NCBI RefSeq assembly: GCF_018130785.1
Contig: NZ_JAFCJT010000011.1
Location: forward strand, 62,001 to 126,000
From: Bradyrhizobium liaoningense
Lineage (GTDB): Bacteria > Pseudomonadota > Alphaproteobacteria > Rhizobiales > Xanthobacteraceae
Length of the DNA: 64,000 nt
Direction of reading: 5' to 3'
The translations under genes and the position numbers were made by a program. The notes under the pieces are model-generated. The model was not told the origin of the DNA. It made no database searches and worked only from the letters and a program-made list of their open reading frames with translations. This document shows positions 25,998 to 34,316 of the stretch, one piece after another. Position 1 is the first letter of the stretch, and every line of letters begins with the position of its first letter.

Positions 25998-27146
25998 ATG
26001 GATTTGATTACCACCACTGCTGACCTTGCGGCTGCCTGCAGCCGGTTGGCCAAGCACCCTGTTATTACCGTCGATACCGAGTTCCTGCGCGAAACCACCT
26101 ATTACCCGCTGCTGTGCGTGGTGCAGATGGCCAGCGCCGAGGAAGCCATCGTCATCGACACCCTGGCCGAGGGCATCGACCTCAAGCCGTTCTTCGAGCT
26201 GATGGGCAACGAGAGCGTGCTGAAGGTATTCCATGCCGCCCGCCAGGACATCGAGATCATCTGGCACCAGGCCAACATCATCCCGCACCCGGTGTTCGAC
26301 ACCCAGGTCGCCGCCATGGTGCTCGGCTATGGCGACAGCATCGCCTATGACGCGCTGGTCGAGAAGGTCACGGGCCACCGCCCGGACAAGACCCACCGCT
26401 TCACCGACTGGTCGCGCCGGCCGCTGACCAAGGAGCAGATGCACTACGCGGTGTCCGACGTCACGCATTTGCGCGACGTGTTCGCAGCGCTCGATGCCGA
26501 CCTCAAGAAGCGGCGCCGCAGCGAATGGGTCTCGATCGAGATGGAGGTCCTGACCTCGCCCAGGACCTACGATTTCCACCCCGAGCGCGCCTGGGAACGG
26601 CTCAAGACGCGGGTGCGCAAGCCGAAGGACCTCGCGGTCCTTATGGAGGTCGCGGCCTGGCGCGAACAGGAGGCGCAGAGCCGCGACGTGCCGCGCGGCC
26701 GCGTGCTGCGGGATGAAGCCATCAGCGACATCGCCACCCACGCGCCGAACACGCTGGAGAAGCTCGCCCATCTGCGCTCGGTGCCGAAGGGCTTTGAGAA
26801 GTCCAAATGGGGCGCGGACATCGTCGCCGCGGTCGAGCGCGGGCTGGCGCGGGATTTCTCGGCGCTGCCGAAGTTGGAGAAGCCGCGCAACAACAACAAT
26901 GGCGCGGCGATCGTCGAGCTGCTGAAGGTCCTGCTGCGCATGACGGCCGAGCGCCACGCGGTCGCGAGCAAGGTGATCGCCACCGTCGACGATCTCGAAG
27001 AGATCGCAGCCGACGACGAAGCCGACGTCCCGGCCTTGCGCGGCTGGCGCCGCGAGCTGTTCGGCGATGCCGCGCTGAAACTGAAGCGCGGCGAGCTGGC
27101 GCTGGCAATCGAGAAAGGCCGAGTGGTCGGGGTTCAGCGGGCGTAA
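25998..27146 (+). CDS. rnd: Ribonuclease D
   Basis: This 3'-5' exoribonuclease trims tRNA precursors. The 382-residue protein has the DEDDy motifs: Exo I VDTEFLRE, Exo II VFHAARQDIEII, and Exo III with YAVSDVTHL (catalytic Tyr and Asp). The HRDC domain (about 205-290) contains RPRKPKDLAVLMEVAAWREQ-like sequence and DEAISDIATHAP. Start ATG at 25998. It stands alone and is followed by a large inverted repeat. Confidence 0.95.
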   Translation: MDLITTTADLAAACSRLAKHPVITVDTEFLRETTYYPLLCVVQMASAEEAIVIDTLAEGIDLKPFFELMGNESVLKVFHAARQDIEIIWHQANIIPHPVFDTQVAAMVLGYGDSIAYDALVEKVTGHRPDKTHRFTDWSRRPLTKEQMHYAVSDVTHLRDVFAALDADLKKRRRSEWVSIEMEVLTSPRTYDFHPERAWERLKTRVRKPKDLAVLMEVAAWREQEAQSRDVPRGRVLRDEAISDIATHAPNTLEKLAHLRSVPKGFEKSKWGADIVAAVERGLARDFSALPKLEKPRNNNNGAAIVELLKVLLRMTAERHAVASKVIATVDDLEEIAADDEADVPALRGWRRELFGDAALKLKRGELALAIEKGRVVGVQRA

Positions 27147-27156
27147 TTGGCTCAAC

Positions 27157-27300
27157 CGTCATCCTGAGGTGCGAGGCGCGCGGTGCGAAGCATCGCGCGC
27201 CGAGCCTCGAAGGATAAGCGGCCCCACTGCTGCCGCTCCGAGAGCGCCGGGCCGTCGCCCTTCGAGGCTCGCCGAAGAGGCGAGCACCTCAGGGTGACGG
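27157..27300. repeat. Large palindromic repeat, CGTCATCCTGAGGTGC type
   Basis: The outer arms CCGTCATCCTGAGGTGC (27157-27173) and GCACCTCAGGGTGACGG (27284-27300) match at 16 of 17 positions. Inside lie GAGCCTCGAAGGA and CCCTTCGAGGCTC, also inverted. The whole 144-bp element folds into a long hairpin and is a third repeat family familiar from Bradyrhizobium intergenic DNA. It separates rnd from the convergent aminotransferase gene. Confidence 0.8.
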
Positions 27301-27355
27301 TGTTGGATTTGGGCTAGCTGCTTCCAGATCGTCATCGCAATGACGAAGAGAGACC

Positions 27356-28738
27356 TTACGCCGGCGTCAGCTTCGCGACTTCCGGCTTCATGTCATTCAG
27401 CACCCCGGTGATCGCCGCGACCAGCTCGTCGATCTGAGCCTTGGTGACGATCAGCGGCGGGCAGATGGCGATGGCATCCAGCATGTTGCGCGAGATCACG
27501 CCACGCTCCTGGAGCATGCGGCTGGCGATACCGCCGACGGCGCCGGGCGTGCTGGCGGCCGTCTTGCGCTCCTTGTCGATCACGAGCTCGATCGCCGCGA
27601 TCATGCCGACGCCGCGGACCTCGCCGACCAGCGGATGGCTGGTGAGCTCGCGCAGCTTGCCCTGCATATAGCCGCCGAGCTCGGCGGCGTGCGCGACCAG
27701 GCCGCGCTCCTCGATGATCTTGAGGTTCTCCAGCGCAATGGCCGAGCCGACGGGATGGCCGCCCGCGGTGAAACCATGGCCGAGCACGCCGATCTTGTTG
27801 CTCTCGTCCGCGATCGGCTCGAACATGCGATCGTTCAGGATGATCGCCGACAGCGGGAAATAGCTCGAGGTGATCTGCTTGGAGACCACCATCACGTCCG
27901 GCTTGATGCCGTAGGTCTCGCAGCCGAACATCTTGCCGGTGCGGCCGAAGCCGCAGATGACCTCGTCTGCGACCAGCAGGATGTCGTACTTCTTCAGGAC
28001 GGCCTGGATCTTGTCCCAATAGGTTGCTGGCGGCACGACGACGCCGCCCGCCCCCATCACCGGCTCGCCGAAGAAGGCCGCGATCGTATCCGGCCCCTCC
28101 TTCTGGATCAGCGCGTCGAGCTCCTCGGCCCGCCGCGTCGCGAAAGCCTCCTCGCTCTCGCCGGGCGCGCCGTCCTTGTAGAAATGCGGCGAGCCCGTGT
28201 GCAGGATGTTGGGCAGCGGCAGGTCGAACGAGCGATGGTTGTTCGGCAGGCCGGTGAGGCTTGCCGATGCAATGGTGACGCCGTGATAGGCGCGCATCCG
28301 GCTGATAATCTTCTTGCGCTGCGGCTGGCCAAGCGAATTGGAGCGATAGGCGATCAGCTTGAGGACAGTGTCGTTCGCCTCGGAGCCGGAATTGGTGAAA
28401 AACACCTTGCTCATCGGCACCGGCGCGAGCGCCACCAGCTTCTCGGCGAGGTCGATCGAGGGCCCGTGCGATTTGGCGGAGAACGTATGGTAGAACGGCA
28501 GCGCCAGCATCTGCTTGTGCGCCGCCTCGACCAGCCGCTTCTCGTTGAAGCCGAGTCCGACGCTCCACAGGCCGGCCATGGCCTCGAAATAGCGCTTGCC
28601 CGACGCGTCGAACACGTAAGGGCCCTCGCCGCGCTCGATCACCAGCGGACCGGCCTGCTGATGCGCGCGCGCGTTGGTGTAGGAATGGAGCTGGTAGGCC
28701 ACATCCCGGGCCTCTTGCGAATTGGGCAGCATGGACAT
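27356..28738 (-). CDS. Class III aminotransferase (omega-transaminase type)
   Basis: This PLP enzyme moves an amino group from an omega-amino acid or amine to pyruvate or another keto acid. It has 460 residues from ATG 28738, preceded by GAGGAAT. Key features are the cofactor-binding TNSGSEANDTVLKL, AYHGVTIASASLTG, the Asp of LLVADEVICGFGRTGKMFGC and the PLP lysine in VVSKQITSSYFPLSA. The family includes beta-alanine:pyruvate and putrescine:pyruvate transaminases; the substrate cannot be chosen from the sequence. It may be unrelated to the MFS gene upstream, as the gap is 197 bp. Confidence 0.92.
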   Translation of the reverse strand: MSMLPNSQEARDVAYQLHSYTNARAHQQAGPLVIERGEGPYVFDASGKRYFEAMAGLWSVGLGFNEKRLVEAAHKQMLALPFYHTFSAKSHGPSIDLAEKLVALAPVPMSKVFFTNSGSEANDTVLKLIAYRSNSLGQPQRKKIISRMRAYHGVTIASASLTGLPNNHRSFDLPLPNILHTGSPHFYKDGAPGESEEAFATRRAEELDALIQKEGPDTIAAFFGEPVMGAGGVVVPPATYWDKIQAVLKKYDILLVADEVICGFGRTGKMFGCETYGIKPDVMVVSKQITSSYFPLSAIILNDRMFEPIADESNKIGVLGHGFTAGGHPVGSAIALENLKIIEERGLVAHAAELGGYMQGKLRELTSHPLVGEVRGVGMIAAIELVIDKERKTAASTPGAVGGIASRMLQERGVISRNMLDAIAICPPLIVTKAQIDELVAAITGVLNDMKPEVAKLTPA

Positions 28739-28935
28739 TGCGGGATTCCTCAACAGTGCGTCATTGGAGGTCATGACGCAGACCTGTCCAAACGACGAGC
28801 TTGTCCAAAGAAAACGTCGACATCTTGGCTATTGCGGCACGCCGCAACTTGCAACGTCATTTCGTTGGCAACAAGCGCACACGAGCGTTGCAGGAAAGCT
28901 GCGCTGGCACTTCGGCACAAGATATATCGCCTCGG

Positions 28936-30267
28936 CTAGCCTCGCCGCGCCAGCACGAAGGCCGCCGCCGCGGCGATCAATGCCGGGACGGCCGCAGCGC
29001 CAAACAGCAGTTGCGGTCCCATGTCGCGGGCCAGCATCACGCCGCCGATCAGAGGCCCCACGATCGAGCCGATGCGGCCAATGCCCAGCGCCCAGCCCAC
29101 GCCCGTCGACCTGATTGCCGTCGGATAGAAGGTCGCCGTCAGCGCGTTCGAGGCGATCTGTCCCCCGACGATGCAAAATCCCGACGCGAAAATCGCGATC
29201 GTGACCAGGACGATCGAATGGCTGGCCATGCCGACGGCCGCAACCGCGACCGCCGCCACGAGATAAGTCAGCGACAACGCGCGAAACGAGAAGCGGTCGA
29301 TGAACTGGCCGAGCGTGAACGTGCCGACTACGCCGCCGACCTGGAGCATCGCACCAATCGCGGCCGCGCCCGAAACCGACACGCCGAGATCGTTGAGCAC
29401 AGTGGGCAGCCAGTTCGACAGGAGATACAGGTCGAGCAGGCTCATGAAGAACACGACCCAGAGCAGAACCGTCACCGATGCGCGGCCCTCCGCAAACAAA
29501 TGCGCGACGGGCAATCCCGACAATTTCGGCTCCCGGACCACGAATTTGGCATTGCCGGCGAAGGATACCCCCGGGGCAATCTTTTGCAGGAGGTTCGCCA
29601 CCTCGCGGTCGCGGCCGCCCATCATCGCCAGGAACCGGATCGACTCCGGCAACGCCTTGAAGAGGAAAGCCAGAAGCAGCAGCGGCACGAGGCCGCCGAC
29701 GAGGAACACCGAGCGCCAGCCGAAAGCCGGGATCATGGCGGCTGCCAGCAGCCCGCCCAGGGCCGCACCGATCGAAAAGCCCGCGAACATGATCATGACC
29801 ATGGTGGCGCGGCGGCGATGCGGGCTGAATTCGGAGGTCAGCGCAATCGCATTGGGCATTGCACCGCCGAGACCAAGACCGGTCAGAACGCGCAACGCGA
29901 TCAGCCATGTCGTATCCGCCGCGAACACGGTGAGCAGAGTCCCGATGCCGAACACCAGCGTGCTTGCGAGGATGATGCGGCGGCGACCGATCCTGTCGGC
30001 CATCGGACCGAAGATCAGGGCGCCGATCATGAGACCCAGCAGCCCCGCGCTGAACACCGGACCGAGGCTGCCACGCGCCAGCTTCCATTCCTGCGCGACT
30101 GCAGGCGCGACATAACCGATCGCCTGGGTGTCGAAGCCGTCGATGAACAGCACTGCGGCGCAGACGAGCAGAACCCGGATCTGAAAGGCACCGACCGGTT
30201 GACGATCGACATAGCCGGGAACGTCGACCGTGCCCGACACGATCTCGTCCGTAGCTGTGACGGCCAT
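28936..30267 (-). CDS. MFS transporter, aromatic acid:H+ symporter (AAHS) family
   Basis: This is a 443-residue permease with 12 membrane segments. The AAHS signature DGFDTQAIGYVAPAVAQEW lies in the first segment and its acidic residues are needed for aromatic acid transport in PcaK/BenK. The MFS loop motif is GPMADRIGRRRIIL. The start is ATG 30267 with GGGAGGG upstream. It is divergent from the IclR gene with an operator-like dyad 44 bp upstream, and the hydroxylase beyond the regulator suggests import of an aromatic acid for hydroxylation. No ring-cleavage gene is nearby. Confidence 0.93.
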   Translation of the reverse strand: MAVTATDEIVSGTVDVPGYVDRQPVGAFQIRVLLVCAAVLFIDGFDTQAIGYVAPAVAQEWKLARGSLGPVFSAGLLGLMIGALIFGPMADRIGRRRIILASTLVFGIGTLLTVFAADTTWLIALRVLTGLGLGGAMPNAIALTSEFSPHRRRATMVMIMFAGFSIGAALGGLLAAAMIPAFGWRSVFLVGGLVPLLLLAFLFKALPESIRFLAMMGGRDREVANLLQKIAPGVSFAGNAKFVVREPKLSGLPVAHLFAEGRASVTVLLWVVFFMSLLDLYLLSNWLPTVLNDLGVSVSGAAAIGAMLQVGGVVGTFTLGQFIDRFSFRALSLTYLVAAVAVAAVGMASHSIVLVTIAIFASGFCIVGGQIASNALTATFYPTAIRSTGVGWALGIGRIGSIVGPLIGGVMLARDMGPQLLFGAAAVPALIAAAAAFVLARRG

Positions 30268-30310
30268 GCCCAACCCTCCCCGGCAGCTCTTGCACTATTG
30301 TTCTTCCTAA

Positions 30311-30329
30311 AATCTCTTATAGTGAGATT
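30311..30329. promoter_or_regulatory. Operator-like dyad AATCTC-N7-GAGATT (copy 1)
   Basis: The sequence AATCTCTTATAGTGAGATT is a perfect 6-bp inverted repeat around a 7-bp spacer. It sits in the divergent gap between the AAHS transporter and IclR genes, 44 bp from the transporter ATG. A second copy with identical arms and spacing lies at 31179-31197. A single half-site AATCTC also occurs at 30414-30419, just before the IclR start. IclR proteins bind dyads of this size. Confidence 0.7.
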
Positions 30330-30421
30330 ATGACGAAGGCAAGCCACCGCCGTGCCGCCGTTTTGCGGCCGGCGCGAATGCGGGTATCACGGCGAATACG
30401 CGAAGCTGGATCGAATCTCAC

Positions 30422-31180
30422 TTGGTCAAAGCAAACAGTCAGGATCGGGTTCTTGCCGTGCTCGATCTCTTCACCGAGGCACGGCCGCAATGGTCGCCCG
30501 AAGAGCTGATGAAGGAGCTCGGCTACACGAGGCCGACGCTGTATCGTTATCTCAAGAGCTTGAAGGACAGCGGCTTCGTGATGCCGACGCGCGGCGGCCG
30601 GTTCGCGCTTGGCCCGCGCGTGGTGGAGATGGACTATCTCAGCCGGCGCTCCGATCCGCTGATCGCAGCAGCCACCCCGCACCTGGAGCGGCTGTCGGCC
30701 GCGCACCCCTGCACGGCCCTGGTCGTGCGCTGGTATGGCGAGAAGATGCTGTGCGTGGCTTCAATCGCTTCCGTCGTGAATCCCGTGAGCAGCTATCCGC
30801 GCGGCCGACCGATGGCGATGGGACGCGGCGCAATCGCGCGTTCGATCATGGCCTTTCTGCCCAAGCAGCGCGTGATGCCACTGGTGACGCGCTATGCCGC
30901 CGATCTGCGCAGCGTCGGCGTCGGCGACACTTCCGACGAAATCCTGGCAGCGCTGAAACGCGTGCGGCGCGCCGGCGTCGCCGTTGCCTTTGGCGAAGTG
31001 ACACCGGGCGCGGTCGGGATCGCCGCGCCGATCCTCGATGCGGGCTACCCGATCGCGAGCCTTTGCATCACGATCGCCGGACCACATGCCAAGGGCGAGT
31101 TGATCGATCGCATCAGCGCGGAGGTCCGCGAAGCGGCCCGGCGGATCTCCGAGGCCGCGACAGACGGCACCACATCATAA
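30422..31180 (+). CDS. IclR family transcriptional regulator
   Basis: This is a 252-residue regulator. The winged helix (about 5-65) is DRVLAVLDLFTEARPQWSPE...LGYTRPTLYRYLKSLKDSGFV, and the effector domain (about 75-245) includes LVVRWYGEKMLCVASI and GVAVAFGEVTPGAVGIAAPI. It starts with TTG at 30422 and has no strong ribosome site; the next in-frame Met is inside the helix-turn-helix. It lies between the transporter and hydroxylase genes it probably controls and is flanked on both sides by the same dyad, which suggests autoregulation plus control of both targets. Confidence 0.92.
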   Translation: MVKANSQDRVLAVLDLFTEARPQWSPEELMKELGYTRPTLYRYLKSLKDSGFVMPTRGGRFALGPRVVEMDYLSRRSDPLIAAATPHLERLSAAHPCTALVVRWYGEKMLCVASIASVVNPVSSYPRGRPMAMGRGAIARSIMAFLPKQRVMPLVTRYAADLRSVGVGDTSDEILAALKRVRRAGVAVAFGEVTPGAVGIAAPILDAGYPIASLCITIAGPHAKGELIDRISAEVREAARRISEAATDGTTS

Positions 31181-31197
31181 TCTCACCATATGAGATT
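31179..31197. promoter_or_regulatory. Operator-like dyad AATCTC-N7-GAGATT (copy 2)
   Basis: The sequence AATCTCACCATATGAGATT has the same perfect arms and 7-bp spacer as copy 1. Its first two bases are part of the IclR stop codon TAA, and it lies 80 bp before the GTG of the FAD hydroxylase gene. That is the right position to control a separate hydroxylase promoter. The spacers of the two copies differ, so the conserved arms are the meaningful part. Confidence 0.7.
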
Positions 31198-31276
31198 TTA
31201 CTTGACTATATCCCCTGCGACGTCTCATGAGGACGAGCGATCGCGCGTGGCGCGATGACAATCGTGGGGAAGCGTT

Positions 31277-32869
31277 GTGAGGCAGGGTTCAGCGGATAGC
31301 GACGCGCCCGTCGTGATCGTCGGCGGCGGACCCGTCGGGATGGGTCTGGGGATCGGCCTTGGCCAGCGCGGCATCAAGACCATCGTCGTGGAACGCCACG
31401 AACAGCCGCAGGCGATCCCCAAGGGTCAGAATCTCACGCAGCGGACGATGGAGCATTTCCATTTCTGGAGCGCGGAGGCGGCGCTGCGCGCGGCCCGCAC
31501 CATTCCTCCCGACTATGGCATCGGCGGAATGACCAGCTACGGGACGCTGCTGAGCGGCTACAATTACAACTGGCTGCAGCGCGAGCTCGTCCGCCCCTTC
31601 TATTTCACCGACAACGAACGCCTGCCGCAATACGCGACCGAAGCCGTGTTGCGGCAACGGGCGGCACAGCTTCCCTCCATTGACCTGCGATACGGCTGGA
31701 CCTGCCGGGATGTCCGGCCTGACGCCGAGGGCGTGAGCCTCGACATCGAAAGTCGCGACGGGATGACACAGAGCCTTCGCGCCGACTACGTGATCGGCTG
31801 CGATGGCAGCCGATCGATCGTGCGCGAACGCGCCGGCATCACCCAGACCCGCTCCGACCATGACCGGCTGATGGTGCTGCTGGTGTTTCGCTCCGTCGAA
31901 TTGCATCGACTGCTCGAGGCCTTTCCAGGCAAGTCGTTCTACAGCGTGTTGCACCCGGACCTCGAGGGCTATTGGAAGTTCTTCGGACGGGTCGATCTCG
32001 GCAGCACCTGGTTCTTCCATGCCCCCGTTCCCGCCGACACAACGGCCGACAATTTCGATTTCCGACGCTTGCTGCACGATGCCGCCGGCGCACAGTTCGA
32101 CATCGAGTTCGAGCACATCGGATTCTGGGATCTTCGCTTCACGCTCGCAGACAGCTACCGCGCAGGCCGCGTCTTCGTCGCCGGAGATGCCGCGCATAGC
32201 CACCCGCCCTACGGCGGCTATGGCATCAACACCGGCTTCGAGGACGCCGCAAATCTGGCGTGGAAGCTCGCCGCGACGCTGCAAGGCTGGGCGCCAGCCG
32301 GTCTGCTCGACAGCTACGATGCCGAGCGGCGTCCGGTGTTTGCGTCCACCGCGCGCGATTTCATCGAGACACCGATCTTCCGCGACCGCGATTTTCTTCG
32401 CCGGCACGATCCGGCGCGCGATCGGGCGGATTTCGAGGCCGCCTGGCACGAGCGGCACTCCGGCGCGCGCGCCGAGGTCAACGCCTTCGAGCCAAATTAC
32501 GAGGGGTCACCAATCGTCTTTGGTCCGGCCGGCGCTGTCTGCAGCGCGATCGGCTCGCACGCCTATCCGGCGCGCGCAGGTCATCATCTCACGCCGCAAC
32601 CTCTGTCGTCAGGCAAAAACGTGTTCGAGGAATTGGGCGACGGCTTCACCTTGATCGATCTGACGGACGACGGCGCGGCTACAGCTCTCGAGCAAGCCGC
32701 CGCGCGGCTTGCCATCCCGCTGAGGGTGATCAGGGACACCGCATCGGGCGGCCGCGAGCAATACGAGGCGCGGCTGATCCTGGTGCGGCCCGATCAATTC
32801 GTTGCCTACGCCGGCGACAGCGCTGATGACGCATCCGACATCCTGATGCGCGCCATCGGCCGATCCTGA
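31277..32869 (+). CDS. FAD-dependent aromatic hydroxylase (PheA/TfdB family)
   Basis: This flavoprotein monooxygenase uses NAD(P)H and O2 to hydroxylate an aromatic ring. It has 530 residues. The FAD-binding motif VVIVGGGPVGMGLGIGLGQRG lies at the N-terminus, the DG motif is YVIGCDGSRSIVRERAGI and the GD motif is VFVAGDAAHSHPPYGGYGINTGFEDAANL. A C-terminal thioredoxin-like domain (about 400-530) fits the phenol hydroxylase class. The start is GTG at 31277 with GGGGAA upstream. The neighbours (IclR, AAHS transporter) point to an aromatic acid or phenol as substrate. Confidence 0.92.
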   Translation: MRQGSADSDAPVVIVGGGPVGMGLGIGLGQRGIKTIVVERHEQPQAIPKGQNLTQRTMEHFHFWSAEAALRAARTIPPDYGIGGMTSYGTLLSGYNYNWLQRELVRPFYFTDNERLPQYATEAVLRQRAAQLPSIDLRYGWTCRDVRPDAEGVSLDIESRDGMTQSLRADYVIGCDGSRSIVRERAGITQTRSDHDRLMVLLVFRSVELHRLLEAFPGKSFYSVLHPDLEGYWKFFGRVDLGSTWFFHAPVPADTTADNFDFRRLLHDAAGAQFDIEFEHIGFWDLRFTLADSYRAGRVFVAGDAAHSHPPYGGYGINTGFEDAANLAWKLAATLQGWAPAGLLDSYDAERRPVFASTARDFIETPIFRDRDFLRRHDPARDRADFEAAWHERHSGARAEVNAFEPNYEGSPIVFGPAGAVCSAIGSHAYPARAGHHLTPQPLSSGKNVFEELGDGFTLIDLTDDGAATALEQAAARLAIPLRVIRDTASGGREQYEARLILVRPDQFVAYAGDSADDASDILMRAIGRS

Positions 32870-32899
32870 GAGAAACGCCTTCGCCGCAGGCCCGAAACC

Positions 32900-33070
32900 C
32901 TACGCCGCGCCGTCGTCATCTCCTTCGGCGGCAGCGCGAGCGGCTTCCTTCACCTCCACCAGCGCCATCGAGAGCAGATAGACGGTCGTGGACAAGCCGA
33001 CGCGGCGCGCCATCTCCACGGCACGCGACAAATCGCTCGCCAGCTCCTTGAGCTCGTCCCCCCGTGACAA
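32900..33070 (-). CDS. Conserved-looking small protein, 56 residues
   Basis: A TTG-initiated frame at 33070, with GGGGTGGGAC a few nt upstream, encodes a 56-residue protein that starts MSRGDELKELASDLSRAVEM and ends EGDDDGAA with TAG. The middle (ARRVGLSTTVYLLSMALVEV) is amphipathic to hydrophobic with one likely helix. Codon usage is normal for the genome (G/C at third positions). It follows the isochorismatase-like gene on the same strand by 34 bp and may be the last gene of that operon. No function is known to me. Confidence 0.6.
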   Translation of the reverse strand: MSRGDELKELASDLSRAVEMARRVGLSTTVYLLSMALVEVKEAARAAAEGDDDGAA

Positions 33071-33104
33071 TGTCCCACCCCATCCATCCGCCGACCACGG
33101 CCGC

Positions 33105-33671
33105 CTAGACCGCGATGGCGCCGCTGGTTCTGATCAGTTCGGCGCTGGCATGGACTGTAGCAAAATTCCCAATCACGTTCACCACCGACTGTTTGTAAGC
33201 GGCGGCATCGCCCGCGCCCGCCTGCCGGCAGGCCACGGCGTCTCCGACCACCTGGTAGCGATGGCTGCGGTGAAACCCGTCGACGGCGGTGGCCAGGATG
33301 GTTTCGTCCAGGGAAAAGCCGACCAGAATGCAGCGCACATTGCGGATATTGGACATGTAATCCACGAACCGCGAGGAACTGTAGGCCGACGGCAGCGGGT
33401 GCTCGAACGTCATTTCACCGGGCCGCGGCTTCGCCTCCGCGATCCAATCGGTCAGCCTGGATGCCGGATTGAACCAGGCCGCCTGGGCGATGCGCTTCAG
33501 ATGCATTACCGGCCACAGATTGGTGCGCCACAGCGTCAGGAGTTCCACGCAGCGCACGGTGGCGGCTTCGCCGTCGAGAATGACATGGCGACGCCCGGGG
33601 GTCAGATATTCAACCTGGAGATCCGCACAGACCAGGATCGGCGGATCATCATCGGTAATGGAAGCCAGCAT
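33105..33671 (-). CDS. Isochorismatase-fold protein lacking the catalytic cysteine
   Basis: This 188-residue cysteine-hydrolase-like protein starts with ATG at 33671. The catalytic Asp motif is retained as LVCADLQVEYL. The strand that should end in the nucleophile Cys (G-x-x-T-D-x-C-V-x-x-T) reads GFSLDETILATA, so Thr replaces Cys. The lysine that should precede the hydrophobic gate is not evident in TFEHPLPSAYSSSRF. It is probably catalytically inactive, or works by a different chemistry. It follows the GNAT gene by 24 nt on the same strand. Confidence 0.75.
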   Translation of the reverse strand: MLASITDDDPPILVCADLQVEYLTPGRRHVILDGEAATVRCVELLTLWRTNLWPVMHLKRIAQAAWFNPASRLTDWIAEAKPRPGEMTFEHPLPSAYSSSRFVDYMSNIRNVRCILVGFSLDETILATAVDGFHRSHRYQVVGDAVACRQAGAGDAAAYKQSVVNVIGNFATVHASAELIRTSGAIAV

Positions 33672-33695
33672 TGTCTTGCACGAAGCTGCACCGGT

Positions 33696-34316
33696 TCAGT
33701 GGTCGGCGAGTGCGAGGTCCCGCAGCGGCGAGGTCACCGCCCGCCCCGCCGACGCGTCGAGCACGCCGGGCCGGTCCCAATCGCCTTCGGGACGGATGAT
33801 CACATAGGGATCGCTGTCCAGCGTGATGGCGTCCGGCCCCGGCTCGATCTCCAACAGCATTTCCGTGTAGGAGAAATCCGAGAAGGTAATCTTGCGGTTG
33901 TGACCGAGCGGCTTGGCGCCGAAATGGGCCCAGAAATCGACCAGCCGGTCCTGCGCCTGGCCGTAGATCTTGCGAAAGCCCTTGCGCTTCACATAGTCGA
34001 CGCTCGCCTGCACCAACTTGAACGAGACGCGCGAGCGCCGATATTGATGACGCACCGCGAGCCGCTCCACCTTGGCGAAATCACCAAAGAAGCGCACCCG
34101 CAGGCAGCCCGCAGGCTCGTTGCCGACGTAGCCGATGAAGTGCGCGGCGACCATGTCGTTGCCGTCGAACTCCTCCTCGAACGGACAATCCTGCTCGGCC
34201 AGATAGACCGCGGAGCGAATGGCGGTGACCAGCATGAGATCGCCGGGATCGCGCGCGAGGCGGATGGTGATGGCGCGGGAATCGGGCTTCGCGAGAGGAA
34301 TCCTAGTGCCGTGCAT
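33696..34316 (-). CDS. GNAT-fold N-acetyltransferase
   Basis: This is a 206-residue acyltransferase of the GNAT superfamily. The N-terminal part has the family opening AIRSAVYLAEQDCPFEEEFDG; motif A is VERLAVRHQYRRSRVSFKLVQ (R-R-x-x-V/G-x-x-L, lacking one usual glycine); motif B is KIYGQAQDRLVDFWAHFGAKPLG. ATG at 34316 is preferred because AAGGAG lies 8 nt before it; a TTG at 34322 leaves too short a spacing. It overlaps the upstream GNAT-like gene by 14 nt. The substrate is unknown. Autoinducer synthases share this fold, so a signal-making role is possible but unproven. Confidence 0.75.
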   Translation of the reverse strand: MHGTRIPLAKPDSRAITIRLARDPGDLMLVTAIRSAVYLAEQDCPFEEEFDGNDMVAAHFIGYVGNEPAGCLRVRFFGDFAKVERLAVRHQYRRSRVSFKLVQASVDYVKRKGFRKIYGQAQDRLVDFWAHFGAKPLGHNRKITFSDFSYTEMLLEIEPGPDAITLDSDPYVIIRPEGDWDRPGVLDASAGRAVTSPLRDLALADH

